Source: Nageia nagi (taxonomy: Eukaryota > Pinophyta). From it: a DNA stretch of 64,000 nucleotides. Of the stretch, positions 34,636-45,200 are shown in pieces (position 1 is the first letter of the stretch; every line of letters starts with the position of its first letter). The notes under the pieces are model-generated. The model saw only the letters and a list, made by a program, of their open reading frames with translations, made no database searches and was not told the DNA's origin. Position numbers and translations under genes: made by a program. The stretch covers positions 22,258,001-22,322,000 of the forward strand of contig JBITNC010000002.1 of assembly GCA_050084985.1 (NCBI GenBank). The letters are read 5' to 3'.

Positions 34636-34762
34636 TGTTGGAAACCTAATCCTTAGGGATTAAGGTAATTTATGATTATTAATAGTTTTAGGTGTGTGAG
34701 TATGCATGTATTTATAGGAGATCAAATTAATACAATATTTGGCTTTTGGAGTTTCTCCTTCA
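34636..34762 (+). repeat. 3' LTR of short-LTR element
   Basis: 127 bp, one substitution from the 5' LTR, followed by the TGTCC duplication. Confidence 0.92.
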
Positions 34763-35078
34763 TGTCCACTAACTAAGATTTTGTTCTCAAGGACCTTTCT
34801 TACAAAATTTCTTCTCTCTCTCACACTCTAAATCTATAGCAATGCTTGCATTACAATTGTGTAACTAGAGAAGGGAAGGGTTCTTATCTTCTTATAAGAA
34901 AAAACTCACTCTATGATTAATCTATTTTCTCTTTTTAATCCTTCACCTATTTTTAAACTCATACCTATTTTTAATCATTCTCTTATTTATATTCTTTTAA
35001 TACTTTAAGGTATTCAATGATACTTTAAGTATTAAGTGAATTTACATTAAAAAAAATATTACATTACAAATTCTAATA

Positions 35079-36352
35079 GCAAAGATGCCTACTATTAGGG
35101 TAATCTTTGCTCTTTAAGTAGTTCAAGGATGAAAATTTTTACAACTTGATGTTAAGAGTGCTTTTTTCAATGGTGAATTAGATGTGGAAATCTACATGAA
35201 GCAATAACAAGGGTTTGTTGTTTAAGGCAAAAAATCTTTTGTGTGTAAGTTAAAAAGTCTTTGTATGGACTTAAGCAAGCACTAAGGGCTTGGTATAAAA
35301 AGATTACAGGATACTTTAAAGAAATTGGATTTTTCTTCTCTGACACAAATATTTATATGCTCGACCAAGGATAATATTTGATCTTGAATCTTCTTTATGT
35401 GGATGATTTGTTGATTATAGGGAACAATATAGTCCTCATACAAGATTGCATATCCAAACTTAAGGAAACTTTTGAAATGATTGATCTTGGTCTATTGCAC
35501 TACTACTTTGGTATAAAAGTGTACCAATACAAGTATTGTATTTACCTCAATCAATCTAAGTATATCTCAGATATCTTATAAAAGTTTAGAATGGAAGAGT
35601 GCAAGCATGCTGCAATCCCAATCTCTCTTAGAATCGGTTTATCTCTTAGTTCTAACTTTCAATTGGTAGATGCTACGACTTACAAATAACTAATTGGTAG
35701 TCTTCTTTATTTGACTATTTCCATGCCAAATATTGCTTTTATAGTGAATTTTATGGCTCACTTTATGCAAAAGCCATATGTTAATCACTTCAATGTTGTT
35801 AAGCAAATTTTGAGGTATGTTACAAGCACTAAGGATCTTGCTCTCAAGTATGACAAGTTACCCTCATTTGTTCTCTTAAGATTCTCAGATTTTAACTATG
35901 GAGAAGATAGAGATGATAAAAAATCAACATCTGCTTATGTGTTTAGCATTGGTTTAGGTGCTATCTCTTGGGCATCCAAGAAGCAGCCTACTACTTCTCT
36001 CTCCACCAATAAAGCTCAATATTGTGCAATGTCAATTGCAGCCTAGGAAGCCATTTGGTTGAGGTATCTTCTGAAAGAAATAAGGTATGAGCAAGTTCAT
36101 CCTTCTCAAATTTTTTCAGATAATCAGTCAGCTATTACTTTGGTAAAGAATCTTGTTTTCCATTAGAGAATAAAGCATGTAGAAATCCAAGCCCACTTTA
36201 TCAGATAGAAGGTTTTGGATGGTCTTATACACTTACAGTATTGTCTATCAGTCCTAAACTCTACTGTTTTGTTCACCAAACCCCTTCCTAAAGCTCAATT
36301 CTATAAGCTTAAAGAGTCTATTGGGTTGGTGAATATGCCCTCAAAAAGGGAG
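35079..36352 (+). pseudogene. Copia reverse transcriptase (from palm) and RNase H
   Basis: Starts at the break point, AKMPTIRVIFAL. It continues FLQLDVKSAFFNGELDVEIY, a degraded K-S-L-Y-G-L-K-Q-A-x-R-x-W segment, and the catalytic LLYVDDLLIIGN (YVDD about 35396-35407, intact). RNase H follows with KSTSAYVFSIGLGAISWASK, KAQYCAMS and IFSDNQSAITLVKN, ending VNMPSKRE and a stop. About ten stops interrupt the frame. The fingers part of the RT is on the other strand at 26956-27260. Confidence 0.85.
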
Positions 36353-37366
36353 TAAATGTTGAATTCTTGTTGAATGCATTGTAATTTTCTTCCTTCTTAA
36401 TAAAGTTTTTGAACTTTTATTTTATTTGTATACTTTATTTATACATTTTTCTGTTTGGTAACTATAAATATGGACTTGGCATATTAGTGATGACTTAAGT
36501 GTACCTCAAATCCAAGCACATTATATCAGGAAGAAAGTTCTTGATGCAACAACTACAACTCTATTCATATGACTTTGTATCTTCTGCTTTATTCACTAGC
36601 CACTTTAGAAACTTTGTTGTGCAAACTTTGAAAATTTCTTATGGTAGTGAAGTTATCTTCAAGGGGGAGTGAAGGTTGAATTCATGTTTGTGATGATAAC
36701 TTCATCCTTAGGAGGCTATTTTTGTTGTATAGTGTTGATCTAAAAGTACACCTTCATGGTTAGTTCGCTCTATGCGAAGAACTCATGGTACATTTTATTT
36801 TAATATCACTATGTGAGGAATCAATATGTGTTTGTTAGCACTGTTTGGTTATTCATATGTGAGTAACTTATATATGCACGTATATATATATTTTGTTGAT
36901 CAAAACATGTTTCTATGTACAACAGATGACTATAAGTATTAGCTTGGCATCTTTGTGATAACTTATAGTGCATCATTGATCAGTTAATGGATGGTGCTAC
37001 TCAGTTCATTTATCTTATTATTGATATGAATGTTATATGATGCACTAAGTAATCTTGTTTATGAGCTATTATAGCTTACATGTTTCATATTGAGAGTGTA
37101 GGTTACTTCATGTGGGTAGGCTCAATGAGGCTCATATATCAACTCAGTGTTGATCGACTACACTTACAGTGAAACCAGTTATGGTTAATGATTGTATTAT
37201 AAATCATTTTGTCAAATGGTATTGTAATAAATTTCAAACTAAGATCTTGCTTATTTTTCAATGATGTAAAAGTTCTCATCTCCACTTGTATCTCTTTGAA
37301 AGAGAACTCTCTCTCACTCTTTCTTTTCTTTTCTATGCTCTATCCTAATATTACATTAAAGAGGAG
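36353..37366 (+). other. Copia A 3' non-coding tail with repeated polypurine tracts
   Basis: About 1 kb lies between the RNase H stop and the 3' LTR. AAAAAGGGAGTAAATGTTGAATTC (split: purine tract at about 36345, then GTTGAATTC) is echoed at about 36660 by CAAGGGGGAGTGAAG with the same GTTGAATTC. The stretch before it (36505-36600) repeats the RNase H end (IQAHYI.KKVLD). The proximal tract AAAGAGGAG abuts the LTR at 37367. Parts match the minus-strand tail of copia B (44493-45200). Confidence 0.65.
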
Positions 37367-37831
37367 TGTTAGAATTTGTAATGTGATATTATGTAATATT
37401 TTTTTTAATATAAATTCACTTAATATTTAAAGTATCATTAGATACCTTAAAGTATTAAGAGAATAAAAATAGAAGAAAGATTTAAAATAGGCATGAGTTT
37501 AAAAATAAGTAAAAGATTAAAAATAGAAAGGGATTAATTATAAAGTGGGTTTCTTCTTATAAAAAGAGAAGAACTCTCCCCTTCTCTAGTTACACAATTG
37601 TAATGCAAGCTTTGCTATAGGTTTAGAGTGTGAGAGAGAGAAGAGATTTTGTAAGAGAGGTCCTTGAGAATAAGAAGATCTTAGTAGATGTAATCCCAAG
37701 GAGGAACCACTTTATATCTTATGTTATTTGTGTGATTTATTTTAGTTATTGTGCTATTGCATTGATGTTGAAAGTGCCTTCTTAAGATCTTGGTAGATTA
37801 GAAGTTAATCTAGAAAAGCTTAAATTCTTCA
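37367..37831 (+). repeat. 3' LTR of copia A
   Basis: TGTTAGAATTTGTAATG...AAATTCTTCA, 465 bp, preceded by the purine tract TTAAAGAGGAG. It is the only complete, uninterrupted copy of this LTR besides the one at 39245. Confidence 0.88.
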
Positions 37832-39244
37832 ATCATGTACCCCATGACAATGTTAAAACACTTTGTTATGCTTTTGCATGTATGCATATAAGAATAAAAT
37901 ATTAAGTATTTGGTGTTCTCAAGATTATGTGTGCATCTTATATTTATTTCATCATGCTCTTACTTGCTATATCATTGGTGATAAAATGTTATGATGTTTA
38001 CTCTTATTATTATTGCTATATATTCTATGAGTTAACCATCATATATATCGCATGTCCTTCATAGATCACCCTTACCCAATCCAATCCCCAACCAAAAGTT
38101 GAAGCTACTAAAAAATCATCTACACTACTAGCCCACATGCATACAATGGTCAAGACCATGGAATCGATTATCAACACCATATCTATTGAATAATGCCTAC
38201 CCTAGTGACCATCTTATCATTCATCTCAATTGGAGGCTAGAAGGTCTCAACTCAAGTAATATTTCAACAATATTAATAAATATAAAAGGTGAATGAGAAT
38301 TGGATGGATAAGAATATGAGGAATATCCTAGCTTTGAAAGGCCAAATAAGGTTGTAGTTCCAAATTGATCCTAAAGGTAAAAAGTTACATATGGCAATCA
38401 TACAAGATACAATCTTGGGGGAAACTACATAAGGTTTGATGAATACAACTATCAAGCTAAAGTATTCCAAAATATCTTGGGAAGATAAAAATATATTTCT
38501 TTAGACCTTAGTCGATTTGGTGAAGAGTGATGCCACCAGATAGGAGGCTAATAAAATGGCCCTTTTGGTTAATTGATTGAACACTACTAATGAATAGCTC
38601 AAAGCCTTAAATAAACAAGTCAATGGATTGACTTCTTCATTAAATTAGGCACCGTACAATAGACAAATGAAGCATAAGAAGGCTTTAAATACAAAGATAA
38701 CATAATTCATTGAAATAGATAAACAATTGAAGCATATGAAGATTGTAATAGGTCAATAGGATAAAGACGTCAAGCAGAAGGATAAAGAGATTGAGGCCAA
38801 AGAAAATATATTATTTTTAAAGGATACATAGATGGTGGTTAAAATCAATGAGTTAATACAAAAGGATGTTGAGATGGCTTTCAAGCTAAGAGCAATTGCA
38901 CAAAGAGATGTAGAGCTTGTTAATCAAGCTAATTTGCTTGCAGAAAGAGAGGTTACCATAACTTCTCTAAATAAAGAACTTTTACTACAGCATTAAATAA
39001 TTAAATTCAATTCTAATTTACTAGCTAATTTAAAGAAGAAATATTGGGAAAATATTTCCCAAGATCTTAAGAACTTATCCTAAGTAAAAGAATACATGTA
39101 ATGTAGCCAAAATGCTGTAGCAAGATTTTTACCACATTTAAATAGAGTTCAGACTACGATGGATACTAAGAAAAGGGAAGCATGTATTGCAATGGAAATC
39201 ATGAACCAATCCCTTAATATCCAATTAAGTGCATCCCAAGTTAG
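37832..39244 (+). pseudogene. Degenerate coding-like region with coiled-coil segments, unrecognised
   Basis: Between two copia LTRs lies sequence whose plus-strand frames give long helical Lys/Glu-rich stretches, such as KQKDKEIEAKENILFLKD and KLRAIAQRDVELVNQANLLA (about 38770-38960), then NKELLLQH. The first part (37832-38090) looks non-coding. I do not recognise a family. Possible sources are the coiled-coil tail of a mobile-domain protein or a gag, but neither is shown. Several stops are present. Confidence 0.35.
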
Positions 39245-39690
39245 TGCTAGAATTTGTAATGTAATATTTCTTCTTAATGTAATCTTTATGCTTAAAGTAT
39301 CTTTAAATACCTTAAAGCATTAAGGGAATAAAAATAGGAATAAGATTAAAAATAGGTAAAGGATTAAATATAGAAAAGGGATTAAATATAGAGTGGATTT
39401 CTTCTTATAAATAGATAAGAACTCCCCTCTCTCATATTGTATAATTTTTATTCAAGCTTTGCTATAAGTTTAGAGTTTGAGAGAGAGAGAGAGAAAATTT
39501 TGTAAGAGAGGTCCTTGAGAATAAGAAGATCTTAGTTAGTGGATGTACTCCCAAGGAGGAAGGAACCATTTTATATTTTGTGTTATTTATGAGATTGACT
39601 TAAGTTTTTGTGCTATTATGTTGATGTTTTAAGTGCATTCTTGAGATCTTGGTAGATTAGAAGTTAATTTAGAAAGGGTTAATTTTATCA
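39245..39690 (+). repeat. 5' LTR of copia A4
   Basis: TGCTAGAATTTGTAATG...TTTTATCA, 446 bp, matching 37367-37831 with scattered differences. It includes a (GA)n stretch near 39480. Confidence 0.85.
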
Positions 39691-39692
39691 AA

Positions 39693-39704
39693 TGGGATCA
39701 AAGC
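39693..39704 (+). other. Primer-binding site of copia A4
   Basis: TGGGATCAAAGC, two substitutions from TGGTATCAGAGC, two bases after the LTR. Confidence 0.7.
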
Positions 39705-40191
39705 TTTTCTTGAAGGATTCTCTTCAACATCCTTGAAGCTTTATTCCTCTTCTTTCTTCATGTACTTTGTTAAGGTAAAAAGGGCTTGTAGGTATAATCT
39801 CCCTCATACCATGTTCATTGTCAAATTTTGCTTTTATTACTAACATTTTTTGGTTTTTTGATTATAAAATTTTTATTTAGCAAAATTTGTTCAAAGTAGA
39901 CATTATTGCCATATTTTTTGTTATACTAGCACACTAGTTCTATTTTTTATGCTATTGCTATGCATTACTTTTATTAACAATAGTTTGTTAGTTGCAATTT
40001 TTTAAGTAAAATTACTTAATGTGTAGCAATAATATGTTGAGTAGGTTTACTTAAATTTAGCAATTATGAGTTACTATAGCTTAAATTTGCAAGTATCTAC
40101 TTTGTGTAGAAATGGTTAAAAGTTTTGCAAATTTTTTTATAATATTATTATTGCAAATTTTTTACAATACTAATATGTGTGTAAAAATAAA

Positions 40192-40255
<64 letters not shown>

Positions 40256-40257
40256 AT
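40192..40257. repeat. (TA)n microsatellite in A4 leader
   Basis: A TA run of about 55 bp, followed by a GC-richer block at 40395-40480, the same order as in the inverted element's leader. Confidence 0.88.
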
Positions 40258-41140
40258 GCAAGTTTTATAAAACTATATTTCTCACATTTTTTGTAAAATT
40301 GTATTTTTTATATAAAATTGTACTTTTTACAATATTTTATAAAATTATTTATATATATATATTTTTTATAAAATTATTTTTTTAAATAAAAGAAACCTCT
40401 CAAACCCATGCGAGCGGGTGGCGTGACTAGCCGACCCCCTTGGGACGCATGTGGAGCGACCAACCAACCCACGATCCCAAATAAATTTTTTTCTTGTTTT
40501 TGAATTAAAAAAAAGGGGGTATGTTTTGTTTAAATACGTTGTCTTTTTTTTAAAGAGTTGCTATTTTAAAATTAAAAAAGGGAGATTTTTTTAGCTTTTT
40601 TAAGCATTAAAAGAAAAAACACTATTAGCTCCTTTTTTAAGGAATCTTGTTTTTTTTTTTAATTAAAGAGGGGATGTTTTCTAGCCTTTTTAAGCATTTT
40701 TAAAAAAAAAACTATGAGTTTTTTTATGTTATTTATTTATTTTTTTTAAAGGGGGGAATTTTTAAAAGAGGGAATTACTTTTTAAGTTTGAACTATAAGG
40801 TGCATTAATTGCCATTTAAAGTTTGAGTATTTTTTAAGCTAATTTTTTACTATCATGGGCAATTTTTTTAAAGTTAATATTTTTTTATTTGCTAAAATTA
40901 TCATGTTAACCTTAGTACAAATTGTAATAAGGAAATTTATTAATCATGCATTTAAGACAAAAATGGAGGATTATTTACTCAAATTTTTAAGTACATGATT
41001 TAATAGTTTTGTCTTAATGCATGATTATTGTTATGCACACATGTGGATGGATAATTTTTTTAAATGCATAATTATTGCTATGAGGATATTAAAAATTTAA
41101 TGCATAGTTTAATATTTTATCCTAGTGCATGTGAATGGAT

Positions 41141-44033
41141 CAAGTTCTCTTAAATATTTTTGCCTATGAATTTATTTTGATGATAAATTGTAAATAAGGA
41201 ATTATCCCATTGGACTCTTAGACTCATTTGTTACTTAAAATTAATGAACCTTTGTAAAGAGATCCATTAAGGGTTGTAACAAAAATCATTAGACTCTTTA
41301 GCTCATACTTATGGATGATGTTGGATGTAGTTTCATATTTAAAGTATTTTATTATTTTGTACTTTTACTTTATATACAAAGTACATAAACATTAAAAATT
41401 GTTTCTCCTAAAATGAACACATCTGCACATTTATTCTACAACATGACTTGTTTGGGGAGCTATGAGGTGAGAATAAGGTAGATTGGAGCCTTTTAATCTA
41501 ATGATCCAAGTGGTGAAAAATTTGTACTTCTTAATTGCCCTTAAGTCTTTTGTTAGTCTGGATTTAACTCCATAGAGGTGGAAAAACATGTGTGCAGTGA
41601 TACCCCATGTCCATCTGTCGATTCAAGAATTATCTTGATAACCTAAGAGGAAAAATGAAAACTTAATCAAGATAATTAATTTGGTCAATCCAAGATATAT
41701 CACAACCTTAGAAAATAGCTAGTACTTCTTCTTGTAAGAGTATATTGCTACCTAAGGTGAACTGATTAAGGATTGGTAAGATCTGAACTCCTTGCAAGCA
41801 TTCAGGTGAAGGCCTAATTTTAGAAAAGAAAATAAGCCTCAACTATTCCCTCTCTACAATTATACTTGGTGATGAAGATGTTGAATGTATGATTTTAATT
41901 TTTGTTAATAATTTAAGCATTTGATTTGTTGATTAGTTCAATTATGTATTTGTATGATTATTATTTTAAATTCAACATGTATGCTTACTTTATTTATCTG
42001 CTTCATAATTTTTGTAGCAATGGAAGATTCTTTTGCACCCAAGCATATCTTAGATGGTTCTAACTTGAGAGAATTGAACTATAACAAGAACAATACTAAA
42101 CTACCAAGTTCTCTTAAATATTTTTGCCTATGAATTTATTTTGATGATAAATTGTAAATAAGGAATTATCTCATTGGACTCTTAGACTCATTTGTTACTT
42201 AAAATTAATGAACCTTTGTAAAGAGATCCATTAAGAATTGTAACAAAAATCATTGGACTCTTTGGCTCATACTTATGGATGATGTTGGATGTAGTTTCAC
42301 ATGTAAAGTATTTTATTATTTTGTCTTTTACTTTATATACAAAGTACGTAAACATTAAAAATTGCTTCCCCTAAAATGAACACATTTGCACATTTATTCT
42401 ACAACATGACTTGTTTGGGGAGCTATGAGATGAGAATAAGGTAGACTAGAGCCTTTTAATCTAACGATCCAAGTGGTGAAAAGTTTATACTTCTTAATTG
42501 CCCTTAAGTCCTTTGTTGGTTTGGATTTAACTCCATAAAGGTGGATAAACATGTGTGTAGTGATACCCCATGTCCATTTGTCCATTCAAGGATTATCTTG
42601 ATAATCTAGAAGGAAAATTGAAAATTTAATCAAGATAATTAATTTGATCAATCCAAGATACATCACACCCTTAAAAAATAGTTAGTACTTCTTCTTGTGA
42701 GAGTATATTGCTACTTAAGATGAATTGGTTGAAGATTGATAAGATCTGAACTCCTTGCAAGCATTCAAGTGAAGGCCTAATTTTAGAAAAGAAAACAAGC
42801 CTCAACTATTCCCTCTCTATAATTATACTTGGTGATGAAGATGTTGAATGTATGATTTTAATTTTTGTTAATAATTTAAGCATTTGATTTGTTGATTAGT
42901 TCAATTATGTATTTGTATGATTATTATTTTAAATTCAACATGTATGTTTACTTTATTTATCTACTTCATAATTTTTTTAGCAATAGAAGATTCTTTTGCA
43001 TCCAAGCATATCTTAGATGGTTCCAACTTGAGAGAATTGAACTGTAATAAGAACAATCCTAAACTACCAAGTTCTCTTAAATATTTTTGCCTATGAAGTT
43101 GTTTTGATGATAAATTATAAATAAGGAATTATCTCATTGGACTCTTAGACTCATTTGTTACTTAAAATTAATGAACCTTTGTAAAGAGATCCATTAAAGG
43201 TTGTAACAAAAATCATTGGACTCTTTGGCTCATACTTATGGATGATATTAGATGTCGTTTCATATTTAAAGTATTTTATTATTTTGTACTTTTACTTTAT
43301 ATACAAAGTACATAAACATTAAAAATTGCTTCCCCTAAAATGAATACATCTGCATATTTATTCTACAACATGACTTGTTTGGGGAGCTATGAGATGAGAA
43401 TAAGGTAGACTAGAGCCCTTTAATCTAACGATCCAAGTGGTGAAAAGTTTGTACTTCTTAATTGCCCTTAAGTCCTTTGTTGGTCTGGATTTAACTCCAT
43501 AAAGGTGGATAAACATGTGTGTAGTGATACCCCATGTCTATTTGTCCATTCAGGGATTATCTTGATAACCTAGGAGAAAAATTGAGAACTTAATCAAGAT
43601 AATTAATTTGGTCAATCCAAGATACATCACAACCTTAGATAATAGCTAGTACTTCTTCTTCTTATAAGAGTATATTGCTACCTAAGATGAATTGATTAAA
43701 TATTGATAAAATCTGAACTCTTTGCAAGCATTCAAGTGAAGGCCCTAATTTTAGAAAAGAAAACAAGCCTCATAATTCCCTCTCTACAATTATACTTGGT
43801 GACAAAGATGTTGAATGTATAATTTAATTTTTGTTAATAATTTAAGCATTTAATTTGTTGATTAGTTCAATTATATATTTGTATGATTATTATTTTAAAT
43901 TCAACATATATGCTTACTTTATTTATCTACTTCATAATTTTTGTAGCAATGGAAGACTCTTTTGCACCCAAGCATATCTTAGATGGTTCTAACTTGAGAG
44001 AATTGAACTATAATAAGAACAATCCTAAACTAC
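41141..44033 (+). repeat. Tandem triplication of a 965-bp copia leader/gag-start unit
   Basis: The unit starts AGTTCTCTTAAATATTTTTG at 41143, 42107 and 43070, giving spacings of about 964 and 963 bp, with the third copy ending at 44033. Each unit contains the leader end, the gag start (GAAGATTCTTTTGC or equivalent) and then 40 bases (GAGAGAATTGAACTAT...CTACCAAG) that belong to the terminus of the copia B LTR. Only the third copy continues into the full LTR. Copies are highly similar. Confidence 0.9.
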
Positions 44034-44492
44034 CAAGATCATATGAAAGCTCTCAATTCACACCTAACAATCACATAAAGTAATCTCACAAAAATAACAT
44101 AAGATGTAAGTGGTTTCTCCAACTAGGAGTACATCCACTAACTACATCTATCTTTTTAACAAATATGAACTCTTACAATCCTTCTACTTTTTTCTCTTAA
44201 CCACTATTCTATAACATAACTTTACTCTACAATTGATGTGTGATCACAAAGAGGGAGCCTTCTATTTATAGGCTAAAATCCCTCTTTAGATCACCCTTTT
44301 ATCTAATATACAAAAGCATGACATGCATATCTTTTTACCCAAGGGGCATGCTCATGACATGGAGTGTAGGATAAGTTATATTTTCATATTCATTTAAATA
44401 CTTAAAGTATAAAATGATACCCTTAAGTATTAGTGAATTTATATAGAAGATTATTACAAAACCTTTACAATAATGCATTATACATTCCAACA
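43995..44492 (-). repeat. 3' LTR of copia B
   Basis: On the minus strand it starts TGTTGGAATGTATAATG and ends CAATTCTCTCA, 498 bp. It matches 51864-52284. The purine tract TTAAGAGGGAG (44493-44503) abuts its start. Confidence 0.88.
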
Positions 44493-45200
44493 CTCCCTCT
44501 TAATGCAATATTAGGATGAAGTGAATAAGAGAGAAGAAAGAGAGAAAGTAAGAGAGTTCTCTTTGAAATAGATACAATTAAGATGAGAACTTTTTACATA
44601 TTTGTGAAGTAAGAAAGATCTAGTTTGAGACTCACTACTTTGCCAAGTATAATCATTAACCATAATCGATTTCAATGTACATGAAGTAGTCATCCAATTG
44701 GAAGTCATGAAGAGTCTCCAAGAGCATGCATACCTAAGGTAAGTAACCTATAATCTTAAAAGAACTTGTAAGTCATAAGCAGCTCAATATAATAAGATCA
44801 ATTAGATGCATCATATTCATCTCAACAAGGATAGATAAATCACACAAATACCATCATGAACTGATCAATGATGCACTATAAGTCATCACAGAGATGCCAT
44901 GCCAAAAATTTATAATCACCTACTATATATAACACATATATTGATTATCATTACAAAATAGAGCATGAACATATGAGTTACTCACATATAGATAATTGAA
45001 TAGTTCCAAAAGACACATAAAAGTTCCTCTCATATGGATAACTGAATAGTGCTAGATTGGTCAATATTTTGCTTTTAAAATTTTGTACAATAAGTTCCTC
45101 ATGTAGAGCGAACTTACCATGAAGGTGTACAACAAAATCAACACTATATAGTACAAAATCCTTTTAAGGATAAAATTATCATCATTAATATGAATTCAAA
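44493..45200 (-). other. Copia B 3' non-coding tail
   Basis: Non-coding sequence between the RNase H end and the 3' LTR. Its segments around 44870-44910 and 45100-45130 match the plus-strand tail of copia A (for example CACCTTCATGGT and GATGCACTATAAGTCATCAC in opposite orientation). The purine tract and GAATTCA at its start also match. Confidence 0.65.

Larger units (their letters stand above)
32238..34762 (+). mobile_element. Young non-autonomous short-LTR retrotransposon nested in the copia LTR
   Basis: Two 127-bp LTRs (32238-32364 and 34636-34762) differ at one base (TAGATGTGTG against TAGGTGTGTG). The element is flanked by an exact 5-bp duplication, TGTCC (32233-32237 and 34763-34767). 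An exact TGGTATCAGAGC primer-binding site follows the left LTR, and the purine tract TAAAAGAGGGAA precedes the right LTR. The 2.27-kb interior is much GC-richer than its surroundings and has gag-like zinc knuckles but no polymerase or integrase. LTR size is like a TRIM, but the interior is longer. Confidence 0.92.
32088..35078 (-). repeat. Copia A 5' LTR, interrupted by a nested element
   Basis: The LTR is about 461 bp once the 2525-bp insert at 32238-34762 and its duplicated TGTCC are removed. On the minus strand it starts TATTAGAATTTG (the usual TG mutated to TA) and ends AATTTCTTCA next to the primer-binding site. It matches 37367-37831. Confidence 0.85.
26956..37831. mobile_element. Copia A element with its 5' half inverted
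   Basis: 26956-35078 reads on the minus strand as 5' LTR, primer-binding site, leader, gag, protease, integrase and the start of RT. 35079-37831 reads on the plus strand as the rest of RT, RNase H, a 1-kb non-coding tail and the 3' LTR. The two halves break at the same point of RT: the minus half ends CTCTAGTGGCAAA and the plus half starts GCAAAGATGCC, whereas the related copy at 53,500 is continuous there (CTCTAATGGCAAAGATGCC). Flipping the left block restores one collinear element. A 2.5-kb short-LTR element is nested in the 5' LTR. Confidence 0.8.
39245..43994 (+). mobile_element. Copia A4: 5' LTR, leader and start of gag, with internal triplication
   Basis: A complete LTR (39245-39690), a mutated primer-binding site, a long leader with a (TA)n run and GC-rich block, and the gag start (43949-43994) occur in the expected order. 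The leader/gag junction exists in three tandem copies (41141-44033). Gag is interrupted after about 15 codons by the LTR of copia B. The remaining part of this element may be the fragment at 52285-54393. Confidence 0.8.
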
